Shown here in pieces: positions 1-5,277 of a stretch of DNA of 6,903 bases. Position 1 is the first letter of the stretch. Each line of letters opens with the position of its first letter. The notes under the pieces were generated by a model. It was not told the origin of the DNA. It saw only the letters and a list, made by a program, of their open reading frames with translations, and ran no database searches. Source of the stretch: an uncultured bacterium (GTDB lineage Bacteria; Verrucomicrobiota; Kiritimatiellia; CAIKKV01; CAITUY01); NCBI GenBank assembly GCA_903934155.1, contig CAIZMS010000040.1, positions 1 through 6,903 of the forward strand. Reading direction: 5' to 3'. A program made the translations under genes and the position numbers.

Positions 1-262
1 AAACATGACACCGGGTAAAGGAATCGAGAACAGCGGAACATTTCAGAAGCATTCCGCCGGAAGAAATATTCTTCGCCTCAGCCGTGATGACTTCGACCTG
101 CCCGGGGGAATCTATGTGAATTTCGACCGAAAACAGACAATCATACCGCGTAAAACGTCGCTTATTCCTGGCCTGAAGCCCCATGGAATTCAAACCCCGC
201 TTCATCATCTTCCCCCATGAAGACGCCGCCCGATTCGCCTGATGCTGTAGCCTTGTGTTCAT
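1..262 (-). CDS. PilZ-domain protein, N-terminal part, cut by the window edge
   Basis: The reading frame is open from an ATG at 262 to the left edge, giving 87 complete codons. Residues about 34-85 look like the first half of a PilZ domain, which binds cyclic di-GMP. They contain the RxxxR motif as RRFTR and, about 35 residues later, the (D/N)xSxxG motif as NISSGG, followed by GMLLK. These two motifs are the known ligand-contacting elements of the family. The first 30 residues are basic and low in recognisable structure. The chosen start has a purine-rich AGGGGG at 269-274, six bases upstream; ATGs at codons 19, 20 and 27 are possible but less well placed. The gene follows tex in the same direction with a 77-base gap. 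Because the C-terminal half is missing, I cannot tell whether this is a lone PilZ adaptor, a YcgR-like protein or a fusion. Confidence 0.8.
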   Translation of the reverse strand, partial: MNTRLQHQANRAASSWGKMMKRGLNSMGLQARNKRRFTRYDCLFSVEIHIDSPGQVEVITAEAKNISSGGMLLKCSAVLDSFTRCHV

Positions 263-298
263 TCGCCACCCCCTATCTCGAACAATATTAACCGATCC

Positions 299-313
299 GC
301 CGAAAGGGTGCCA
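299..313 (-). promoter_or_regulatory. possible sigma-54 (-24/-12) promoter for the PilZ gene
   Basis: On the minus strand the sequence reads TGGCACCCTTTCGGC. It has a full TGGCAC at -24 and a GC at -12, with the GG-to-GC spacing that sigma-54 requires. The TT of the usual TTGC is replaced by CG, so the -12 element is weak. The predicted transcript would start near 287 and leave a leader of about 25 bases with the AGGGGG ribosome site. The geometry is good, but this is one match in a short gap and could be chance. Confidence 0.25.
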
Positions 314-339
314 TAATTTCTAAATTTTTCAGTAATTCA

Positions 340-1347
340 CTAACCCCCCAACGACGCAAAGGGATTGGAATTGAATGCCGGTCGGGAGGCCGGACGTGGG
401 CCGGCGAAAGAAGGGCCGCGGCGCTCACCGGGCTTTCCACCACCCCCGCCACCAGGCCGCCCGGGCCCCTTGGCACTCAAGGCAATCCTCTTACGGGGAA
501 TGTCCACATCAATCACCCAGACTTTGACACGATCACCCGTCTGGACCACTTCCGCAGGATCGGTGATATATTTCTCCGACAGCGCGGAGACATGCACCAA
601 CCCGTCCTGATGCACCCCGATATCCACAAACGCTCCAAAGGCTGTCACATTAGTGACAATCCCCATCAGCTCCATGCCGGGCTTCAAATCCTCCATCGTG
701 TTCACGTCATCCCGGAAACACGGCGACTCAAACGTCTCGCGGGGATCCCGTCCCGGCTTTTTCAACTCGGCAATAATGTCCTTGAGCGTAGGCTCCCCCA
801 CTTCGGCGCTGACATATTTCCGGATGTCAATTTTGTCAGCCAGCTCCTTGCTCCCGACCAGATCCTTCAGGGCCACCCCCACATCCTTGGCCATCTTCTC
901 AACCAGGGCGTACCGCTCCGGGTGTACCGCCGATGCATCCAGGGGATGATCCCCGCTACGAAGCCTCAGGAAACCCGCCGCCTGCTCAAAGGCCTTCGGA
1001 CCGAGACTGGAAACCTTGAGCAGCCCCGCCCGGCTCGTAAAGGCCCCCGTCTTATCGCGGTGCGCAACGATTTTCTTGGCCAGACTGTTTCCAATCCCCG
1101 ACACCCGCGCCAGCAGGAAGGCGCTGGCCGTGTTGAGTTCCACGCCCACATGGTTCACGCAACTGACCACCACATCCTCCAGCTTCTGAGCCAACAGGGG
1201 CTGATGCACATCATGCTGGTACTGCCCCACACCAATGGACTTGGGATCAAGCTTCACCAGTTCAGCCAGGGGATCCTGAAGGCGGCGCCCGATCGAAATC
1301 GCGCCGCGTACCGTCAGATCCAGATCCGGAAATTCATCGCGGGCCAC
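340..1347 (-). CDS. tex: Tex transcription accessory protein, C-terminal part (after frameshift)
   Basis: This frame carries the rest of Tex: the helical core, a helix-hairpin-helix region, an S1 RNA-binding domain and a tail. In the repaired 765-residue protein it begins at about residue 431. The Tex signature DPKSIGVGQYQHDV lies near residues 464-477. Helix-hairpin-helix motifs follow at about 505-555 (RVSGIGNSLAKKI and SSLGPKAFEQAAGF), and an S1 domain lies at about 655-722 (GMELMGIVTNVTAFGAFVDIG). Residues 723-765 are a disordered tail rich in Gly, Pro and Arg. Tex binds nucleic acid through S1 and acts on transcription complexes. The first usable codon in this frame is GTG at 1347 and has no ribosome site. 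Homology runs upstream in the same frame to about 1375, so this is not a separate gene but the end of a broken one. Confidence 0.9.
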   Translation of the reverse strand: MARDEFPDLDLTVRGAISIGRRLQDPLAELVKLDPKSIGVGQYQHDVHQPLLAQKLEDVVVSCVNHVGVELNTASAFLLARVSGIGNSLAKKIVAHRDKTGAFTSRAGLLKVSSLGPKAFEQAAGFLRLRSGDHPLDASAVHPERYALVEKMAKDVGVALKDLVGSKELADKIDIRKYVSAEVGEPTLKDIIAELKKPGRDPRETFESPCFRDDVNTMEDLKPGMELMGIVTNVTAFGAFVDIGVHQDGLVHVSALSEKYITDPAEVVQTGDRVKVWVIDVDIPRKRIALSAKGPGRPGGGGGGKPGERRGPSFAGPRPASRPAFNSNPFASLGG

Positions 1348-2638
1348 CTCGGAGGCGCTGTAGATGCTGGCCCCCGGATTCGTTGACCTGGATCACCATG
1401 ACATTCTTGATGTTGGCCTTCTTCAGGGTGTCCCGGATAAAGCCCTCCGTCTCCCGCCCGCCGGTGCCATTCCCGACGGCAATCGCGGCGGGCTGGCACT
1501 TGCTAATCAGCTTGGCGAGGTCAATGCGCGCCTCCATCTCGGAACGGTCGCCCTGACTGAGGTACAATGTTGTATTGGCCAGGAACTTACCCGTCGCATC
1601 CAGCGCCGCCACCTTGCACCCGGTACGGATTCCGGGATCCACCGCAATCACCGCCCGGCCGCCCAGCGGGGCCGCCAGCAGAAGACTGCGCAGGTTCTTG
1701 GCAAAAATCTCCACCGCCGCCCGGTCGGCCTTCATCTTCAGGTCGACGGACACATCGGTCTCGACGCTCGGCGCAATCAGGCGCTTGTAGCTGTCCTCGA
1801 GCGCCGTGCGCAGATGAATGGCGAACGGAGATCGGTCGTTGACTTTCATCATCTCACTCATCCGCTTGAGGATCGGATCGACCTCCACCGTGAAGGAGCG
1901 CTTCAGGACTCCTTCATTTTCCCCACGCCGGATGGCCAGATAGCGATGCGAGGGAATATCAACCGCCTTCTCCTTGAAATCATAATACTGCTCGAACTTG
2001 GTCGGTTCCTTCGTGGCGTCCTTGACCGCCTCGGACACCACTACGCCGTTGGCGGCGAAATACTGGCGCGAAAAGGCTCGGATTTCGGCGTTTTCCGATG
2101 CCAGTTCGGCCACGATATCGCGGGCGCCCGACAGGGCATCCGCTTCCGACTCCACTTTCTTTTCCGCATTGATAAAGGCCTTGGCCGCCTCATCAGGATT
2201 TCCCGTCACCGGCTGCTGAAGAATCAATTCGGCGAGCGGATCGAGCCCCTTCTCCCGCGCGATCATGGCACGCGTCCGGCGCTTCGGCTTGAAAGGCAGG
2301 TAGAGATCTTCCAGCGTATTCTTCGTGGTGCAGGCCAGAATCTTCGCCTTCAGGTCGTCGGTCAGCTTCCCCTGCTCCCCAATGGAGGCCAGAATGGTGG
2401 TTCGCCGCTCCTCAAGATCCTTGTAATACTCCAACCGCTCCTGAATCTTTCCAATCTGAACTTCGTCCAGGTTCTCGGTCACCTCCTTGCGGTACCGGGC
2501 GATAAAGGGAATGGTGCTCCCCTCAAAAAGCAATTTTGCCACCGCCAGAACCTGACGGGGCGCGATATTCAATTCGGCGGCAAGGCGCGGAATGGACGAG
2601 GCATCAAGCGATTCATTTTGATCAATCTCAGCAACCAT
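1334..2638 (-). CDS. tex: Tex transcription accessory protein, N-terminal part (ends early by frameshift)
   Basis: This is the first 434-residue frame of Tex, a conserved cytoplasmic nucleic-acid-binding protein. Residues about 5-190 form the Tex N-terminal helical domain (STIPFIARYRKE, LYLPFKPKRRTRA). Residues about 327-422 are the YqgF/RuvC-like domain with AVDPGIRTGCKVA and the GNGTGGRETE segment. After VNESGG (residue 422) the frame goes wrong: it runs on for 12 unrelated residues and stops at 1334, where the family expects ASIYSASEVARDEFPDLD. Those residues are found in the other frame. The ATG at 2638 is preferred because GGGAGA lies six bases upstream; an in-frame ATG at 2665 would add nine residues but has no ribosome site. 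The joined length of 765 residues matches full-length Tex, such as the roughly 770-residue E. coli protein. The gene starts 63 bases after the toroid-protein gene. Confidence 0.93.
   Translation of the reverse strand: MVAEIDQNESLDASSIPRLAAELNIAPRQVLAVAKLLFEGSTIPFIARYRKEVTENLDEVQIGKIQERLEYYKDLEERRTTILASIGEQGKLTDDLKAKILACTTKNTLEDLYLPFKPKRRTRAMIAREKGLDPLAELILQQPVTGNPDEAAKAFINAEKKVESEADALSGARDIVAELASENAEIRAFSRQYFAANGVVVSEAVKDATKEPTKFEQYYDFKEKAVDIPSHRYLAIRRGENEGVLKRSFTVEVDPILKRMSEMMKVNDRSPFAIHLRTALEDSYKRLIAPSVETDVSVDLKMKADRAAVEIFAKNLRSLLLAAPLGGRAVIAVDPGIRTGCKVAALDATGKFLANTTLYLSQGDRSEMEARIDLAKLISKCQPAAIAVGNGTGGRETEGFIRDTLKKANIKNVMVIQVNESGGQHLQRLRGGPR
1371..1375 (-). other. frameshift site in tex (one extra base in a five-G run)
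   Basis: On the coding strand the sequence reads TCC GGG GGC CAG, where the family needs TCC GGG GCC AGC (Ser-Gly-Ala-Ser). Removing one G from the run of five restores a single open frame from 2638 to the TAG at 340. A short homopolymer is a usual place for a sequencing or assembly slip, but a true mutation gives the same picture. Confidence 0.9.
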
Positions 2639-2644
2639 GAAGTG

Positions 2645-2650
2645 TCTCCC
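2645..2650 (-). promoter_or_regulatory. ribosome binding site that sets the tex start
   Basis: GGGAGA lies six bases before the ATG at 2638. The longer in-frame start at 2665 is preceded only by an A/T-rich stretch with no Shine-Dalgarno match, so the shorter protein is the likelier product. Confidence 0.6.
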
Positions 2651-2701
2651 GAAAAAGGGGGGCATTTTACAGATTTGTGCCAGGAAGAAAGGAAAAAGTA
2701 A

Positions 2702-3943
2702 TTACCTGAGTGACAGCGAAGCCATCGCCGTCGCATAAATGCGGCCGCCGGCGGAGCCCCATCGGTCGTCGGGTTTCCAGCTTCCGGCGTCAGTTCCGCG
2801 CTTGACCTGCCGGGAAAGCAGATCGCATCGCAGGGCCGCCAGACCTGAAAAGGCGGGCTTCTCGTCCATTTTTTTAAGGGCTTCAGCCAGAAAATATCGG
2901 CGGTAGTAATCCATGTCGGCGCCGGGGTTGGCCGCCAATCGCTGCATCCGGGCCTTGATGGCCTGCCTCCGCCCGGGCGAGACCAGTCCAATGTGGGCGG
3001 GATCCAAAAAGCTCATGGCACCCATGGCTGTGAGGGTTTGCGAGGCGCCACCGGGCGTATCCCCGCTCGCCTGATAGCCAAATGAACCATCATCCGACGC
3101 CACGCCCGCCATCCAGCGGAATCCACGCTCAAGATTCGGCCGAACCTGCGGCCATCCCTGGCCCGAAGCAAGGCGCAACGCCTCAAGCTGCCATAAGGTA
3201 ACGGAAAGATTTGAGGCGGGACGCGCTTCCTGATGATACCCCCAGCCGCCATCGGCATATTGGCGAGAACAGATTGCCGACACCGCCCGGTCGAGGGCAA
3301 GCCGCAGGGATTCATCCTTACGCGTTTCGTACGCTTTCGCCAGCGCCAGAGTGGCAATCCCGTGGTTGTAGGGGGCGCCGGAGAAGGATTCACCGAACTG
3401 GCCGTCTTTCTGCTGACACCGGATGAGATAGGTGATCGCACTTCCTATTGATCGATCAATCTCCTGGGTGGACCGCGACCTCCGGGCGCGGTTGATACGC
3501 CCTGAGAGCTTGTCAAGCCACTGACGCCGCCCGGAGGTCGGCGTCCACCTTGAGGATTCATCAAGAAGTGTCATGAGGGAAAGCCCTGTCAGCGCTACTT
3601 CAAAATGCTTGTCACCGCCCCAGTGCGCAGTGCTCCAAGAACCATTCGGCTCTTGGGAGTGGCAGAGCCACGCGATCGCCTGCTGACCGGGATCCATACG
3701 GGGCTCCCTCATCATCCACAAACCACCCAGCAATAACGCCACGGCCGCCGCCAAGGGAATTACAAGACGCCAGACTGTTATCCTTGTCGTCCTCATGGTC
3801 CTCACCCTCACCAGAATCTCCGGCGCCAAATCATGCGAGACATTCACCGGGGAAACGCTCTTCAGAATTGCCATGACCTTATCATCAGAAGTCTGACTCG
3901 GGACTCGAGACTCGGGACTCGGGACTTTTGACTTCTTATTCAT
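2702..3943 (-). CDS. membrane-anchored prenyltransferase/squalene-oxidase repeat (alpha/alpha-toroid) protein
   Basis: This 413-residue protein has a basic, cytoplasmic-looking N-terminus (residues 1-53), one transmembrane helix at about 57-77 (VWRLVIPLAAAVALLLGGLWMM), and then a repeat domain outside the membrane. The repeats are of the terpenoid cyclase/prenyltransferase toroid type, with QxxDGxxG-like turns: SQEPNGSWS at 96, QQKDGQFGES at 177, RQYADGGWGY at 227, VASDDGSFGY at 281 and a closing GSWKPDDRWGSAGGRIYATA near 387-406. I see no DXDD or zinc-site pattern to suggest an enzyme, so the role is probably binding or scaffolding. The start ATG overlaps the sigma factor's end by 8 bases, which suggests translational coupling. 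In ECF operons this slot usually holds the anti-sigma factor, but no HxxxCxxC motif is present. ATGs at codons 24 and 50 are alternative starts; residues 7-17 come from a heptamer DNA repeat. Confidence 0.85.
   Translation of the reverse strand: MNKKSKVPSPESRVPSQTSDDKVMAILKSVSPVNVSHDLAPEILVRVRTMRTTRITVWRLVIPLAAAVALLLGGLWMMREPRMDPGQQAIAWLCHSQEPNGSWSTAHWGGDKHFEVALTGLSLMTLLDESSRWTPTSGRRQWLDKLSGRINRARRSRSTQEIDRSIGSAITYLIRCQQKDGQFGESFSGAPYNHGIATLALAKAYETRKDESLRLALDRAVSAICSRQYADGGWGYHQEARPASNLSVTLWQLEALRLASGQGWPQVRPNLERGFRWMAGVASDDGSFGYQASGDTPGGASQTLTAMGAMSFLDPAHIGLVSPGRRQAIKARMQRLAANPGADMDYYRRYFLAEALKKMDEKPAFSGLAALRCDLLSRQVKRGTDAGSWKPDDRWGSAGGRIYATAMASLSLR
3895..3926 (+). repeat. tandem heptamer repeat (GACTCGG, about 4.6 copies)
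   Basis: Units GACTCGG, GACTCGA, GACTCGG and GACTCGG follow each other without gaps, with a partial fifth GACT. On the coding strand they give residues 7-17 of the toroid protein (about VPSPESRVPSQ). The array lies just past the sigma factor's stop, before a possible internal ATG at 3874. It may be an intergenic repeat that was drawn into the protein's N-terminus. Confidence 0.85.
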
Positions 3944-4487
3944 TAAACGACTTTCTCAATTCCTGAATCGCCAGATTGATCCGCGACTTCACTGTGCCCA
4001 GGGGAATATCCAGAACATCGGCAATCTCCTGGTATTGAAGCCCCTGATATACATTCAACACGATCACTTCCCTCAGTTTCGGCGACAGCCGGTTTAAGGC
4101 TTCCTGGACATCCAATCCCGCAGACGAAACGGGCGCGGTGACCCCGCCGCCGATTTCGGCGTCCGTTTTCAGGCTGCCCTCAAGCCGCTCATACCGCTTC
4201 ATTTTACGACCACGATCCGCCCACACATTCCGGGCCAGCACATGCAGGAAGGTTGAGAACTTGGCCGCGGGTCGGTATCGCCCCCGCACTTTCCAAACCC
4301 GCACGAATGTTTCCTGAACCAGATCCTCGGCATCATTATAAACGCCCATCCGGATAAAAAAGTTCAGGAGCCCGTTCTGATGCCGGTGAATCAACTGGGT
4401 AAAGGCGACTTCAGAGCCCGCCGCCACCTCCAGCATAAGCGAGATGTCGGGGTCGGGAAGGCTTTCAGGAGGGACTAATTCCGTCAT
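3936..4487 (-). CDS. ECF-family (sigma-70 type) RNA polymerase sigma factor
   Basis: This 183-residue protein has the two-domain layout and usual length of an extracytoplasmic-function sigma factor, which directs RNA polymerase to a small regulon. Region 2 spans about residues 26-95, with the core-binding and -10 segment NDAEDLVQETFVRVWK at 51-66 and the AKFSTFLHVLARNVWAD helix after it. Region 4 spans about 127-178, with LSPKLREVIVLNVYQGL and the helix-turn-helix QEIADVLDIPLGTVKSRI that reads the -35 element. There is no region 1 or full region 3. No good Shine-Dalgarno precedes the ATG at 4487. It follows the doc stop by 21 bases and overlaps the next gene by 8. I cannot assign an ECF subgroup or its signal. 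Confidence 0.95.
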   Translation of the reverse strand: MTELVPPESLPDPDISLMLEVAAGSEVAFTQLIHRHQNGLLNFFIRMGVYNDAEDLVQETFVRVWKVRGRYRPAAKFSTFLHVLARNVWADRGRKMKRYERLEGSLKTDAEIGGGVTAPVSSAGLDVQEALNRLSPKLREVIVLNVYQGLQYQEIADVLDIPLGTVKSRINLAIQELRKSFNE

Positions 4488-4524
4488 GAGAAAGAACCCG
4501 GGGTGATCCTATAAAAGTTTTCTC
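4488..4524 (-). other. weak hairpin potential just before the sigma start
   Basis: On the minus strand GAGAAAAC (4517-4524) can pair with GTTCTTTCTC (4488-4497) with a two-base bulge and a loop of about 19 bases. The hairpin would cover the space between the doc stop and the sigma ATG. The stem is short and A/T-rich and may be chance. Confidence 0.2.
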
Positions 4525-4904
4525 ATCCACGCCGTGGCTTCATCCCGATCCAAAACACTCGCCGCAACAGCCAGCGTCAGTTCCTCCCATTCTGGAGAGT
4601 CGGGTTTCGGCTCAATTCCGTTCAGGCGTAAAAACACAATACACGCGCCCAGAGCGGTACGCTTATTACCGTCGATAAAAGCATGATTTCGACATAAAAA
4701 GAAAAGGTAGGCGGCGGCGATTTCGACCACATCGGCGTAGACCGATTTCCCGCCATACCCCGCTTGCGGCGCGGCAACTGCAGACTCGAGCAACGCCACA
4801 TCCCGCACACCGCTCGCCCCGCCGTACTGGGCAATGGCTTCAGCATGGATCTCACGAACAATGGCAACCGTGAGATGAAAACAATTCTCGGTTGTCACGC
4901 TCAT
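4509..4904 (-). CDS. doc: Doc-type toxin (Fic/Doc fold) of a type II toxin-antitoxin pair
   Basis: This 131-residue protein covers the usual length of Doc (death on curing). The active-site loop HAFIDGNKR lies at residues 74-82 and matches HxFx(D/E)xNK. The lysine after the asparagine is the Doc hallmark, where Fic AMP-transferases have GNGR. Doc of phage P1 is known to phosphorylate EF-Tu and stop translation; by homology this protein should do the same. The N-terminal part, with YGGASGVRDVALLESAVAAPQAGYGG at about 27-52, is also typical of the family. No inactivating change is visible. The start overlaps the antitoxin stop as ATGA and has no ribosome site, so its translation should depend on that of the antitoxin. 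The sigma factor follows 21 bases after the stop. Confidence 0.95.
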   Translation of the reverse strand: MSVTTENCFHLTVAIVREIHAEAIAQYGGASGVRDVALLESAVAAPQAGYGGKSVYADVVEIAAAYLFFLCRNHAFIDGNKRTALGACIVFLRLNGIEPKPDSPEWEELTLAVAASVLDRDEATAWMRKLL

Positions 4905-5128
4905 GAGAGTTTTTTCATCGTTCGCGCATAATCTTTCATCGTCGCCTTAATAACCCGGGATATCTCCGGCTTAGATGGATGCGGACGAAGGGGCGTCAGC
5001 GTGATCGTCCCCCCCTCATGAACCTCAACATTCACATCGTCACCCAATTTCAGGTGCGCCAGTTCCATTAAAGCCGAATCGAAGATAACACCCTGCGAAT
5101 TTCCAATTCTTGTAATGGTCTTAGTCAT
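4901..5128 (-). CDS. AbrB/MazE-type antitoxin partner of the Doc toxin
   Basis: This 75-residue protein begins with a SpoVT/AbrB swapped-hairpin DNA-binding domain (residues about 2-47). TKTITRIGNSQGVIF, followed by LKLGDDVNVEVHEGGTITLTPL, is the standard pattern, although the usual IPK after the first strand is replaced by FDS. The C-terminal 28 residues, basic and probably unfolded alone, would bind and block the toxin. The stop overlaps the doc start as ATGA, the classic antitoxin-first layout. Antitoxins of this fold usually repress their own promoter, and a promoter with an overlapping dyad lies directly upstream. No Shine-Dalgarno precedes the ATG at 5128. In many modules Doc is paired with a Phd-type antitoxin, so this is the AbrB-type variant. 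Confidence 0.93.
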   Translation of the reverse strand: MTKTITRIGNSQGVIFDSALMELAHLKLGDDVNVEVHEGGTITLTPLRPHPSKPEISRVIKATMKDYARTMKKLS

Positions 5129-5134
5129 GAGGTA

Positions 5135-5162
5135 ATACTATGTTTTACAGTCTAAAAGTCAA
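5135..5162 (-). promoter_or_regulatory. probable sigma-70-type promoter of the antitoxin-toxin operon
   Basis: On the minus strand TTGACT (5157-5162) is a strong -35 match. TAGTAT (5135-5140) is a moderate -10 match, with a 16-base spacer. The -10 lies six bases from the antitoxin ATG, so the transcript would have almost no leader. This agrees with the lack of a ribosome site. Confidence 0.45.
5137..5151. promoter_or_regulatory. possible autoregulatory operator (imperfect dyad)
   Basis: On the minus strand ACTGT-AAAAC-ATAGT forms a five-base inverted repeat with one mismatch, overlapping the -10 box of the antitoxin promoter. AbrB-type antitoxins commonly bind such dyads. The match is short, so confidence is low. 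Confidence 0.3.
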
Positions 5163-5216
5163 GCGGTCTGAGACGGATGGCACTTACTTAAGGCAAATGT
5201 TTTAGGCTCCCGACGC

Positions 5217-5269
5217 TGGTGTACCGGCTTTAGCCGGCCTTTACTGAGCCGCCTGAAGGCGGTACACCA
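5217..5269. repeat. 53-bp cloverleaf-like inverted repeat element
   Basis: Outer arms TGGTGTACCG and CGGTACACCA are exact reverse complements. Between them are two small hairpins: CCGGC-TTTA-GCCGG (5224-5237) and CCGCC-TGAA-GGCGG (5249-5262). Part of each competes with the outer stem. The element lies 8 bases past the SIMPL stop and about 55 bases before the antitoxin promoter. It has no T-run, so it is not a standard terminator, but it could stabilise the upstream mRNA end. The form resembles dispersed palindromic (REP/MITE-like) elements; copy number cannot be seen here. Confidence 0.75.
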
Positions 5270-5277
5270 ACAGTCGC

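Noticed and set aside
5..220. 71-codon plus-strand frame at the left edge
   Set aside because: It lies opposite the PilZ-domain frame, which has two specific motifs; the plus-strand product resembles nothing.
592..1386. 264-codon plus-strand frame opposite the end of tex
   Set aside because: It is an antisense shadow of a conserved protein with no family resemblance and no ribosome site.
1364..2701. 445-codon open frame on the plus strand opposite tex
   Set aside because: It mirrors the real tex gene almost exactly, has no recognisable domain, and is rich in His, Arg, Leu and Gln as expected for the antisense of a GC-rich gene.
2639..2701. possible promoter or terminator between the toroid gene and tex
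   Set aside because: A TGGCAC is present but lacks GC at -12, the -35/-10 candidates match poorly, and the only hairpin is a 3-bp CCC/GGG stem.
4560..4600. GGAAC on the minus strand inside doc as an ECF autoregulatory -35 box
   Set aside because: No matching -10 element is found at 16-17 bases; one five-base match is not evidence.
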